In this document: piece by piece, positions 1 through 6,629 of the stretch
Layout: every line of letters starts with the position of its first letter
Position numbering within the stretch: the stretch's first letter is position 1
Source of the DNA: Clostridia bacterium
GTDB taxonomy: Bacteria > Bacillota > Clostridia > Oscillospirales > CAG-272
Assembly: GCA_017520365.1 (NCBI GenBank)
Contig: JAFXFQ010000011.1
Location: 1-14,722 of the forward strand
DNA: 14,722 bases
Direction: 5' to 3'
Notes under the pieces: model-generated
Databases searched by the model: none
What the model saw: only the letters and a program-made list of their open reading frames with translations
What the model was told of the DNA's origin: nothing
Translations under genes and position numbers: made by a program

Positions 1-1
1 T

Positions 2-145
2 ATCAACATTGTAAAGAGGATCCTTTCAGGCACTATGGAGCCCACAGAGGAACAGATCCTTGCAGGAGATCTTGACGGAAACGGAACACTGAACGGCATC
101 GACTCAAACTTCCTTTCCAGGATCGTTGCGGGAACACAAGGCTAA
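2..145 (+). CDS. C-terminal end of a type I dockerin-containing protein (5' partial)
   Basis: The frame is open from the left edge and stops at TAA 143-145, so only 47 residues are visible. They start with INIVKRILSG, the helix that ends the first dockerin repeat, and continue into a second repeat, AGDLDGNGTLNGIDSNFLSR. The D-x-D-G-N-G-x-x-x-x-x-D pattern is the EF-hand-like calcium loop of dockerins, followed by the usual L-x-R helix. Dockerins bind cohesin domains on scaffoldins in cellulosome-type assemblies, so the missing upstream part probably carries an enzyme or binding module. The catalytic part lies outside the window, so the substrate cannot be named. The gene is followed by a strong hairpin terminator. 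Confidence 0.85.
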   Translation: MNIVKRILSGTMEPTEEQILAGDLDGNGTLNGIDSNFLSRIVAGTQG

Positions 146-174
146 AAAAAGCCACCCCGGTAGGGGTAGCTTTC
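144..174 (-). terminator. Rho-independent terminator for the leftward MFS gene
   Basis: On the minus strand, an AGCTACCCC arm pairs with GGGGTGGCT around a short TACC loop with one mismatch, and is followed directly by seven T (plus-strand A 144-150). This is a standard intrinsic terminator facing left, about 80 nt past the MFS stop. On the plus strand the same hairpin has no useful T-run. Confidence 0.7.
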
Positions 175-179
175 GGTCC

Positions 180-212
180 AAAGGACAGCTTCAAAAGAAG
201 CTGTCCTTTTTT
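180..212 (+). terminator. Rho-independent terminator after the dockerin gene
   Basis: A perfect 13-bp stem (AAAGGACAGCTTC, loop AAAA, GAAGCTGTCCTTT) is followed by more T residues to position 212. It terminates rightward transcription from the dockerin gene. Because the stem is flanked by A and T runs it could also act leftward, so together with the hairpin at 144-174 it insulates the convergent genes. Confidence 0.85.
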
Positions 213-252
213 CGTATTCTCTTATATTCGGTTCCCCGGCGATGGGACTGCG

Positions 253-1440
253 TTATTTCTTTTTTACGGTTTTTTTAACTGCTATGAGGCATATTACCAG
301 AATTACGGGAAACACCGTTGCTGCAAGCAAGCCTGTTTTAAGGTCGCCGCCTGCCATTTCGGAAAGGCTTCCCACCATTGCAGGGCTCACCATTGCGCCA
401 AGGTCGCCCGCAAGGGCAAGAAATGCGAACATTTCAGTGCCTCCACGGGGGCATTTTTGGGAGGATATACTGATGGAGCCCGGCCACATAATACCCACGG
501 CAAGACCGCACAGCGCACAGCCTGCAAGTCCGAGTACGGGCAATGAGGACAGGGATGCCAACAAATAACAGCCTGCACACATAGTACCGCAGACAAGCAT
601 GACCTTAGTCAGGTCCAGCTTTTCGCTGAACTTTCCGTAAAGCATACGGGATATGCCCATAAACATTGCAAAAAGGCACGGGCCTGCCAGGTCTCCCACA
701 GTTTTGGATACGCCGATGGCAGATTCCGTAAATGCGGATGCCCACTGTGCCATTGTCGCCTCCGATGCACCTGAGCATATCATAAGGCCTATCATCAGCC
801 AGAATATCGGTGTTTTCAAAAGCTTTCTCACTCCAAGGCTGCTTCCCTCCTCAACGAGGCGCTCTATGGGGCAATTTATGAAATTGAACGTGTTATAAAG
901 AGGCACAAGCGCCCAAATGAAGGTAAGTATCTTCCAGTTCTCCACTCCGAACAAGGTGAAGAAAAGGGTAGAGCCAAGAATAACGCCCATTGCGCCCCAA
1001 CAATAGAAGGAATGGAGAAGGCTCATCATTCCGTCCTTGTTTTCAAAGGGGCAGGCCTCCACGATGGGACTTACAAGCACCTCAATAAGGCCGCTTCCCA
1101 CAGCATAAAGCACTACTGAGATAAGAATGCCTGCAAAGGGAATGGGAAGCACATCGGGCAGGATGGCCATTAAAATGAGACCTCCTGCAGACACCGCCTG
1201 AGATACGATAACGCAGATACGGTAGCCTATCTTATCTGCAAGCTTGGTGGCCGCAAGGTCAACTATCAGCTGTGTAAGATAGAAAACCAGCGGTATCATT
1301 GCGATCTTTTCAAGGGAGATATCGTAATTGCCCTTGAACGTTAAAAAAAGGAGAGGTGCGAAATTTGCCGTTATCGCCTGAGTAACAAAGCCAAGATAGC
1401 AGGCGAACAGCGTTTTTTTATAGTTTTTCTGTTTTGTCAT
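253..1440 (-). CDS. MFS transporter, FHS/fucose-permease-like
   Basis: A 395-residue, highly hydrophobic protein with about 12 predicted membrane segments, the normal size for a major facilitator. The N-half contains LAATKLADKIGYR, matching the MFS loop 2-3 signature (D-x-x-G-R/Y-R), and LLHSFYCWGAMG, which resembles the LLHxFYGxGA segment of fucose:H+ symporter-family permeases. The start ATG at 1440 has an AAAGGGTG Shine-Dalgarno sequence upstream. The gene lies 85 bp downstream of an AraC-type regulator on the same strand, so it is probably the transport target of that regulator and partly co-transcribed with it. A sugar or small polar metabolite is the likely substrate, but it cannot be read from sequence. 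The family call is firm and the subfamily tentative. Confidence 0.85.
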   Translation of the reverse strand: MTKQKNYKKTLFACYLGFVTQAITANFAPLLFLTFKGNYDISLEKIAMIPLVFYLTQLIVDLAATKLADKIGYRICVIVSQAVSAGGLILMAILPDVLPIPFAGILISVVLYAVGSGLIEVLVSPIVEACPFENKDGMMSLLHSFYCWGAMGVILGSTLFFTLFGVENWKILTFIWALVPLYNTFNFINCPIERLVEEGSSLGVRKLLKTPIFWLMIGLMICSGASEATMAQWASAFTESAIGVSKTVGDLAGPCLFAMFMGISRMLYGKFSEKLDLTKVMLVCGTMCAGCYLLASLSSLPVLGLAGCALCGLAVGIMWPGSISISSQKCPRGGTEMFAFLALAGDLGAMVSPAMVGSLSEMAGGDLKTGLLAATVFPVILVICLIAVKKTVKKK

Positions 1441-1472
1441 AACGTCACCCTTTATGGTTGATTTTCGCCACT

Positions 1473-1478
1473 ATTATA
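1473..1478 (-). promoter_or_regulatory. Possible -10 box of an MFS-specific promoter
   Basis: The minus strand between the AraC stop and the MFS start carries a perfect TATAAT, preceded by a TG one base away in the context GTGATATAAT. No good -35 hexamer is found at 17 bp. It could allow MFS expression under activator control in addition to read-through from the regulator gene. It is a single-box match in AT-rich DNA, so support is weak. Confidence 0.35.
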
Positions 1479-1525
1479 TCACCACAATTCGTCAGAAAAA
1501 GCCACATAAACGCCAAAACAAAGCA

Positions 1526-2416
1526 CTATTTACCCATATTATCAAATTGGCTGGGTGCATATCCGTATTTTTTCTTGAAGCAGCGGCTGAAATAGTTTAC
1601 CGAATTAAAGCCGCAGGCATAGCTTATCTGCTGAAGAGTTTGCGATTTCTCGCTCAGAAGTCTGTGCGCCGTTTGAACTCTGTACTGAATCAGGGCCTCC
1701 ACAGGAGAGCAGCCCATATAAGCCTGAAAGCATCTCCCTGCCTCACTGCGGCTGATATCTGCGGCCTTGGCAATATCATCAAGTGTCACCTGCTCGGAAT
1801 AATTCTCACTGATATACTTCAGCATCTTCTGAACTCGGATCTGATTATTTATCTGTATTCGTGTTGTCTCGGCCTTTGGAAGAGACTCAAAATTACAGGC
1901 TATAAACTCAAAGATACGGCTTATATTGCGCTGAACTGCCAGCTCATAGCACTCCCTTTTCTCACTGAGCTGTCTGTAAGTATCCTTTATCAGGCAATTT
2001 ACCTCACGGTGAGCGCTGTCATCGTGTCGAAACACAATAAACGGCAAGGAATCGCATTGCGCTATCGGCAATATGTATTTCTGATAGATGGTGGCGGTTT
2101 CCGGCGCTATCAATGTGCCGTAAAACACGATATTGGGCATTGGGTCTGCCACGTCTCCCGATATCTGCTTGATGCCGTGCAGCATATTTCCGTTGACAAA
2201 TATACTGTCCCCCGCCTCAAGTATTACGTGCCGTCCACCCACTTGGTAATCCAGGGTGCCGCATTCCGCCGTTGCTATCTCAAAATCGGGATGCCAATGA
2301 AAGGGTCCCTCCCGGTCGGGCAGGGTAGCCAGCTCATCGCAGAAATACGTAACGGGAAACTCCGCCGCATTATGGGGTATATATTCTCTTAGCTGGTGAT
2401 CGAGTATTATCGGCAT
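1526..2416 (-). CDS. AraC-family transcriptional regulator (cupin + HTH)
   Basis: A 296-residue protein with typical AraC architecture. The N-terminal ligand-binding cupin spans about residues 25-130, with HWHPDFEI (40-47) and GDSIFVNGNMLH (69-80) as the sugar-sensing beta-barrel hallmarks. The C-terminal double helix-turn-helix spans about residues 196-292; VTLDDIAKAADISRS forms the first HTH, and QQISYACGFNSVNYFSRCFK is the classic second-HTH AraC signature. The start ATG at 2416 is preceded by AAGGAAG. The MFS gene follows on the same strand, suggesting local control of uptake in response to a ligand bound by the cupin. Ligand and operator are unknown. Confidence 0.92.
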   Translation of the reverse strand: MPIILDHQLREYIPHNAAEFPVTYFCDELATLPDREGPFHWHPDFEIATAECGTLDYQVGGRHVILEAGDSIFVNGNMLHGIKQISGDVADPMPNIVFYGTLIAPETATIYQKYILPIAQCDSLPFIVFRHDDSAHREVNCLIKDTYRQLSEKRECYELAVQRNISRIFEFIACNFESLPKAETTRIQINNQIRVQKMLKYISENYSEQVTLDDIAKAADISRSEAGRCFQAYMGCSPVEALIQYRVQTAHRLLSEKSQTLQQISYACGFNSVNYFSRCFKKKYGYAPSQFDNMGK

Positions 2417-2512
2417 TGCTTTCTTCCTTTTTATTATTATAGCTTAATGCTTTGATGGTAGTCCGTGGTATAATTTAAGCTCCGTTTGGAAGCCTTGAGC
2501 CATTACACCTTC

Positions 2513-2541
2513 AGTATATCACGAAAAGGCCGATCTTTCAA
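2513..2541 (-). promoter_or_regulatory. Sigma-A type promoter of the araC-MFS unit
   Basis: On the minus strand TTGAAA (2541-2536) is separated by exactly 17 bp from TATACT (2518-2513), a near-consensus vegetative promoter. Transcription would start near 2506, leaving a leader of about 90 nt before the regulator ATG. That leader has no clear hairpin. The region 2417-2704 holds only this promoter and the rightward promoter of the methyltransferase gene. Confidence 0.7.
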
Positions 2542-2648
2542 CAAAAAAACGTCCTTTCCGGCCGGTATAAGCGCTGTCCTGACACAGCCTTTTGTAATGA
2601 ATGCTTTTCGCCCGCTGCGCTTATTTTCCGTTTTTCAAAAAGAAAGGT

Positions 2649-2677
2649 TTGACACCCGAGGATAATAGGGATACAAT
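2649..2677 (+). promoter_or_regulatory. Sigma-A type promoter of the RNA methyltransferase gene
   Basis: Consensus TTGACA (2649-2654), 17-bp spacer, then TACAAT (2672-2677). The start site should fall near 2684, giving a leader of only about 20 nt before the GTG start at 2705. Confidence 0.85.
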
Positions 2678-2704
2678 AAGTGTATTAAATTATTGGAGAG
2701 TAAC

Positions 2705-3523
2705 GTGGATCGCATTATAGAAATAACTGATTTTCAAGCGCCTGAGCTTGACGTATACGCACGGCTGACAGAGGTTCAGCTGTTAAATCGGGAGTTCCCC
2801 GAAAAAGGAATGTTCATAGCAGAAAGCCCCAAGGTCATTGAGCGTGCCCTCAATGCCGGCTACGAGCCGGTTTCCTGCCTTATGGAAAAGCGGCACATTG
2901 AGGGTGAGGGAAAGAGTATTCTTGCCCGTATCGGAGCCGTTCCCGTTTACACGGCAGAATTTGATATACTTACCTCCCTCACAGGCTTTAAGCTTACACG
3001 GGGAATGCTCTGCGCCATGAGGCGCAAAAGACTTGCCGCTGTTGAGGATATTTGCCAAGGAAAAACGAGGATAGTGATACTTGACCGTGTTATGAACCCG
3101 ACGAACGTAGGTGCGATCATCCGCTCTGCGGCGGCTCTGGGCATGGATGCGGTCCTGCTCACCGAGGGATGCTCAGACCCTCTTTACAGACGTGCGGCAA
3201 GAGTCAGCATGGGAACTGTTTTTCAGATAGACTGGACCTTTCTTGAGAGCGACGGACCGGAAAGGATAAAGGCACTGGGCTTCAAGACCGTGGCAATGGC
3301 GCTGAAGGATGATTCCGTCTCCATCAGCGATCCTCAACTTCTTTCCGAGGACAAGCTTGCCATCATAATGGGAACTGAGGGCGACGGGCTCTCCGACAAA
3401 ACTATTGCCGATTGCGACTATACGGTAAAGATCCCCATGTATCACGGAGTGGACTCGCTGAACGTTGCCGCCGCTTCTGCTGTGGCGTTTTATCAGCTGG
3501 GCAACAAGCAGGAGACAAGATAA
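2705..3523 (+). CDS. TrmH/SpoU-family RNA 2'-O-methyltransferase
   Basis: A 272-residue SPOUT-class, SAM-dependent enzyme predicted to methylate ribose 2'-OH in tRNA or rRNA in the cytoplasm. The C-terminal half contains all three family motifs: LDRVMNPTNVGAIIRSA (motif 1, about residue 130), IIMGTEGDGLS (motif 2, about 225) and IPMYHGVDSLNVAAASAVAFY (motif 3, about 245), which build the trefoil knot that binds SAM. The N-terminal 100 residues include FIAESPKVIERAL, as in the L30e-like RNA-binding domain of this family. The longest frame opens at TTG 2693, but that codon runs into the GGAGAG Shine-Dalgarno sequence (2695-2700), so GTG 2705 is chosen. The gene appears monocistronic. The exact RNA target cannot be assigned. 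Confidence 0.93.
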   Translation: MDRIIEITDFQAPELDVYARLTEVQLLNREFPEKGMFIAESPKVIERALNAGYEPVSCLMEKRHIEGEGKSILARIGAVPVYTAEFDILTSLTGFKLTRGMLCAMRRKRLAAVEDICQGKTRIVILDRVMNPTNVGAIIRSAAALGMDAVLLTEGCSDPLYRRAARVSMGTVFQIDWTFLESDGPERIKALGFKTVAMALKDDSVSISDPQLLSEDKLAIIMGTEGDGLSDKTIADCDYTVKIPMYHGVDSLNVAAASAVAFYQLGNKQETR

Positions 3524-3566
3524 ATATTTCTGAATTGTGCAGATGTGCGTTTTTTACAAGTCCTCC

Positions 3567-3591
3567 CCATCCTTTGCAGAATGGTTTTTTT
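3567..3591 (+). terminator. Weak candidate terminator after the methyltransferase gene
   Basis: A short CCAT/ATGG stem is followed by seven T (3585-3591). The stem is only 4 bp, so this is a poor intrinsic terminator. It is listed because no better one lies between 3524 and the next promoter at 3687. Confidence 0.3.
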
Positions 3592-3686
3592 GCGCCGAAA
3601 ACGGAAAGTCAACGGTCTGTTTATAGCCTATATGAAAAATGCACACAAACAACAGATTATATTCGATTAATTTATCGCTTTACCTA

Positions 3687-3715
3687 TTGAAAAATAAATA
3701 CTACGGCGTTATAAT
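3687..3715 (+). promoter_or_regulatory. Sigma-A type promoter of the sipW-tasA-like operon
   Basis: TTGAAA (3687-3692), a 17-bp spacer and a perfect TATAAT (3710-3715) make this the best match upstream of the signal peptidase gene. Transcription should start near 3722, leaving a leader of about 40 nt with no obvious stem-loop. The match implies housekeeping sigma control. No other strong promoter was seen before the terminator at 11948, so the six genes are probably one transcript. Confidence 0.8.
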
Positions 3716-3762
3716 TAAGAGTAAGCTAATATCATTGGCGTTTTATACCCTTTTGTCGGTTT

Positions 3763-4344
3763 GTGGAGGTGGCAAAAACGGAAAAAGCATTTAAGATCAT
3801 AAGCAAAACCCTGAGCACACTGTTTATGGCGGTTGTCATTTTGCTGACGTTTTTGCTGTTTGGCATAAGGCTCTTCGGATACACGCCATACGTGGTGCTT
3901 TCAGGCTCCATGGAGCCTGTCTATCACGTGGGCTCGGTGGTCTACGTGGTCGATTCCGATCCCGCAGAGCTTAAGGTGGGCGACCCCTTGACCTATAGGA
4001 TGCAGGGAGGCACTGTAGTGACTCACCGCATTATCGAGGTAAGAAATGCCGACACCCCCGAGTCACTCTCCTATATAACTCAGGGAGATGCAAACAACAT
4101 TCCCGACGGGTCACCTGTTCCCGCATCGGCGGTCATCGGTGAACCGAAATTTTCAATTCCCTATCTCGGCTATATTTCCGACTTTATCAAAAAGCCTGTA
4201 GGACTGATGGTCATAATCGGCAGCTGTGCGGCCGTGCTTTTGATATCATTTGTCATCGAGTCCCTTTTCCAGAAGGAAAAGGACGAGCCGAAAAGCTCCG
4301 ACAACTCGGAAACCAGTCCCGAAAAAGATACAACCGAAGGTTGA
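3763..4344 (+). CDS. sipW: SipW-like ER-type signal peptidase I
   Basis: A membrane-bound serine protease (S26B, archaeal/ER type) that removes signal peptides of TasA-type substrates. In the 193-residue frame, transmembrane segment 1 spans about 16-40. SGSMEP (47-52) supplies the nucleophile Ser49; THRI (87-90) has His88 where bacterial LepB has Lys, which defines the SipW class; QGDANNIPDG (108-116) carries the conserved acidic residues. A second transmembrane segment spans about 146-168, followed by a charged, probably cytoplasmic tail. The first gene of the operon, it is followed by four proteins with SipW-type N-termini, so it is very probably their dedicated peptidase. The start is unclear: GTG 3763 and GTG 3769 overlap the GGAGG (3765-3769), whereas the codon at proper spacing is ACG 3778. 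Confidence 0.93.
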   Translation: MEVAKTEKAFKIISKTLSTLFMAVVILLTFLLFGIRLFGYTPYVVLSGSMEPVYHVGSVVYVVDSDPAELKVGDPLTYRMQGGTVVTHRIIEVRNADTPESLSYITQGDANNIPDGSPVPASAVIGEPKFSIPYLGYISDFIKKPVGLMVIIGSCAAVLLISFVIESLFQKEKDEPKSSDNSETSPEKDTTEG

Positions 4345-4395
4345 TAATGCCCGAAAGGCAGTTTCACATAAAAATTTTTATTTGGAGGAACCAAA

Positions 4396-5199
4396 ATGAA
4401 AAAGAAGCTTTTAACCGCGGCACTTCTCACAGTAACCGCACTCACCCTGGTCGTTGCAACAGTTTTTGTAACTATTGCTTACATGACCTCATCCACTGCC
4501 GTTTCCAACACATTTACAGTTGGTGACGTAAAGATCGAAATGTTCGAATCAAAGGTAAACTCCGACGGTGTCAGAGTAGATGCCGGCGGCAATCCCCTTG
4601 CTGAAGGCGCAGACATCGTTAAGGATGCAGACGGTAACAGCTACCACTTGAAGCCCGGTAAGTCCTACATCAAGGACCCCACCATTTACATCAACTCTAC
4701 CAGCGACGACTGCTATCTCTTTATCAAGACAAGAAACCAGATCGCTGAGATCGAGGACGGTAATAACGTTCCTGACGGAGCTGACAAAGACGCCGATGCA
4801 CTTACAATGCGTGAGCAGCTCCTCGCAAACGGCTGGGTACTTCTTTACGAAACAGACGGCGGCGAAGTTATCTACTGCTACAAGGGCTCAGGCGCTCTTA
4901 CAAGCGATATAATCGCTACTCCCGTTGCAGTTGACAAGACACCCGGCAATAAGACTGCTATTGATCTTTTTGAGAACTTCACAGTTGACGTTGATGCAGA
5001 TGTTTCCAGAAGCGGCGGTGCTAAGGTTACCATCACAGCATTTGCTATCCAGAACGACGGCTTCTCCGGCGCGATCTCAGAGACAGTTGGTACAAAGGCA
5101 TTTATGATGCGTCTTTGGAACATCGTTTCCGGTGAATTCACATTCGAAAACGTAGTAATTCCCGAAGCAGATATCCAGGGTACAGCTCTGAACCCCTGA
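4396..5199 (+). CDS. TasA/camelysin-like secreted protein 1, probable major subunit
   Basis: 267 residues. A Lys-rich start, a long hydrophobic core (about 5-28) and AYMTSSTAVSNTFTVGDVKI (29-48) form the SipW-type signal: hydrophobic stretch, AY-[FM]-T, then NTFTxGxV. Cleavage probably occurs around IA/YMT. The mature part has LKPGKSYIKDPTIYIN (85-100) followed by DDCYLFIKTRN, matching the TasA-family beta-sandwich region, and TITAFAIQNDGF (212-223) near the end. TasA-type proteins assemble into extracellular fibres by donor-strand exchange; that role is inferred here. Being the first substrate after sipW, with a strong GGAGG site at 7-nt spacing and codons leaning to AAG, AAC, GAC and ATC, it is probably the abundant subunit. 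Cys106 and Cys161 could form a disulfide. The frame continues as coding-like sequence past its TGA (see 5200-5247). Confidence 0.85.
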   Translation: MKKKLLTAALLTVTALTLVVATVFVTIAYMTSSTAVSNTFTVGDVKIEMFESKVNSDGVRVDAGGNPLAEGADIVKDADGNSYHLKPGKSYIKDPTIYINSTSDDCYLFIKTRNQIAEIEDGNNVPDGADKDADALTMREQLLANGWVLLYETDGGEVIYCYKGSGALTSDIIATPVAVDKTPGNKTAIDLFENFTVDVDADVSRSGGAKVTITAFAIQNDGFSGAISETVGTKAFMMRLWNIVSGEFTFENVVIPEADIQGTALNP

Positions 5200-5247
5200 C
5201 AGATTGCTGTAAAGGCAATCGACAAAGCTTTAAACGCTGATTTTTAA
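5200..5247 (+). other. Coding-like in-frame tail after the TGA of TasA-like 1
   Basis: Directly after the stop TGA (5197-5199), the same frame reads QIAVKAIDKALNADF and ends at TAA 5245-5247, only 5 nt before the next Shine-Dalgarno sequence (5253-5260). The composition is helix-like and coding-like, and resembles the end of TasA-like 3 (FEAMTLAFPDHFKFN). A recent nonsense mutation, low-level readthrough or chance are all possible. Confidence 0.4.
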
Positions 5248-5263
5248 GAAAGAAGGTGAGAAA

Positions 5264-5797
5264 ATGAAAAAGCGGATATGGATCATCGTTGCGGCGGCAA
5301 TTTTAGTCGTTGCTTTAAGCGTTGGTGTTACGGTTGCTTTTCTCGTTTCCTCATCTACCACCATTGAAAACACGTTTACGGCAGGTAAGGTCAATATAAC
5401 CCTGACTGAAACAACAGGTTCAAAATACAAGCTGCTGCCCGGCACGGCTCTGCACAAAGACCCTCGCGTCAAGGTGCTGGCAGGCAGCGAGGACTGTTGG
5501 GTCTTCGTCAAGGTTCAGAAATCTGCGGATTTTGACGCTTTTTGTACATATGAAATGGCTGACGGCTGGGTGGCTCTGGGAAGCGAAGAGGGCGTGTATT
5601 ACCGACAGGTGAAGAAATCATCTGCCGATACCGATCTCAGCGTGCTGAAGAACGATATCATCACCGTCAGAGACACTGTCACCGAGGAGCAGCTCGGTGG
5701 GCTGACACAGAATCCCAATCTAAGCTTTACGGCATATGCGGTACAGATGGACGGAGTTCCCACCGTAAATGCGGCTTGGAAAATTATCGAACCGTGA
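5264..5797 (+). CDS. TasA/camelysin-like secreted protein 2
   Basis: 177 residues. Hydrophobic segment about 5-27, then AFLVSSSTTIENTFTAGKVN (25-44), the same SipW-type junction as in protein 1. The core keeps the family pattern LLPGTALHKDPRV (57-69) followed by SEDCWVFVKVQKS (75-87), and ends with FTAYAVQMDGVPTVNAAWKI. ADGWVALGSEEGVYYRQV aligns by eye with NGWVLLYETDGGEVIYCY of protein 1, so the two are paralogues; this one is shorter because it lacks the acidic insert after the N-terminal strand. A probable minor subunit or polymerisation initiator. The start ATG follows AAGGTGAG, and the next gene starts 14 nt after its stop. Confidence 0.83.
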   Translation: MKKRIWIIVAAAILVVALSVGVTVAFLVSSSTTIENTFTAGKVNITLTETTGSKYKLLPGTALHKDPRVKVLAGSEDCWVFVKVQKSADFDAFCTYEMADGWVALGSEEGVYYRQVKKSSADTDLSVLKNDIITVRDTVTEEQLGGLTQNPNLSFTAYAVQMDGVPTVNAAWKIIEP

Positions 5798-5811
5798 AAG
5801 GAGAGTAACAG

Positions 5812-6579
5812 ATGAAAGAAAAAAGAATTGTTAAATTCAATCTATATATGAGCTTTATTCTCCTTGCGTTATGTGTTGTTATGCTTATTGCAACCACGGT
5901 TGCGTACTTTACAGATACGAAGACCGTTAACAACACCCTGACCACCGGTAACGTCAGAATTTCCCTCTCCGAGGCGGCGGTCAAGAAGGACCAGCACGGA
6001 AATCTGGTTGAGGACCCCTCCGCACCCCGAATTTTCGGTGCTGCGGATGCCGTCATCAACGATTACGGCAAGGTTTACTCCGGTCAGAGCATTTATAAGG
6101 ACCCCACGATCACGAACACAGGCTCCAATGATGCATGGGTCGCTGCAAAGATCACCGTCGATGACGGCAGGGGCGACCTTACAAAGATAATGGGATATGA
6201 AGGCTATCAGGACATCGACATTCAGATGCTTCTCAGCGGCGGCCTCTTTGCAGAGGACAAAAATGACAAGATCCATTTCGGCACCTGGAACGGTATTGAA
6301 AATGTTTATCATTGCAACCGCTTTGCTTTGATCCAGGAGCCCGATCCCGCAAACGACAAGTTTGAGTTCTATTTCATAATCCTCGCCCCCTTAAAGTCAG
6401 GTGAAGAGGTCACGATTTTTGACCACGTTACCTTCGACGAATCCTGGGACGGCAGTGATATGCAGAATTTTATTGACCTTGAGCTGAACGTTCAGGCCTA
6501 TGCCGTTCAGACCTTTGATCTGGACAGCTGCTTTGAGGCTATGACGTTGGCCTTCCCCGATCACTTTAAATTCAACTGA
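5812..6579 (+). CDS. TasA/camelysin-like secreted protein 3
   Basis: 255 residues. Hydrophobic core about 10-29, then TTVAYFTDTKTVNNTLTTGN (28-47), the most canonical SipW-type motif in the window (AYFTD, NTLTxG). GQSIYKDPTITNTGSNDAWV (91-110) is the TasA-family segment, here without the Cys seen in proteins 1 and 2. Residues 120-215 are an extra region (DIDIQMLLSGGLF, WNGIENVYHCNRF) giving a larger beta-domain before the closing strand LELNVQAYAVQ. It starts 14 nt after the previous stop with an AAAGGAG site overlapping that stop, so the two genes are probably translated together. The predicted role is a second structural or adapter subunit of the extracellular assembly. Function beyond the family is inferred. 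Confidence 0.83.
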   Translation: MKEKRIVKFNLYMSFILLALCVVMLIATTVAYFTDTKTVNNTLTTGNVRISLSEAAVKKDQHGNLVEDPSAPRIFGAADAVINDYGKVYSGQSIYKDPTITNTGSNDAWVAAKITVDDGRGDLTKIMGYEGYQDIDIQMLLSGGLFAEDKNDKIHFGTWNGIENVYHCNRFALIQEPDPANDKFEFYFIILAPLKSGEEVTIFDHVTFDESWDGSDMQNFIDLELNVQAYAVQTFDLDSCFEAMTLAFPDHFKFN

Positions 6580-6629
6580 TATTTTTCATTAGTATCCAAC
6601 AAATTTTACAGGAAAGGAGGGTATCTCAA

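Noticed and set aside
1454..2392. 312-codon open frame on the plus strand
   Set aside because: It is antisense to the AraC gene, which has clear cupin and HTH motifs. The translation has no recognisable domain and no ribosome binding site.
2693..2695. TTG as start of the RNA methyltransferase
   Set aside because: It overlaps the GGAGAG ribosome binding site that correctly positions GTG 2705.
4341..4395. Internal promoter or attenuator between sipW and the first TasA-like gene
   Set aside because: A TTGATA has only a poor 3/6 -10 match at 17 bp, and the TGCC/GGCA stem is 4 bp without a following U-run. Not strong enough to annotate.
5197..5199. TGA as selenocysteine or reassigned codon
   Set aside because: Other genes in the window use TGA as a normal stop (4342-4344, 5795-5797, 6577-6579, 11301-11303) and no selenocysteine insertion hairpin is evident just downstream. 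A nonsense mutation is simpler.
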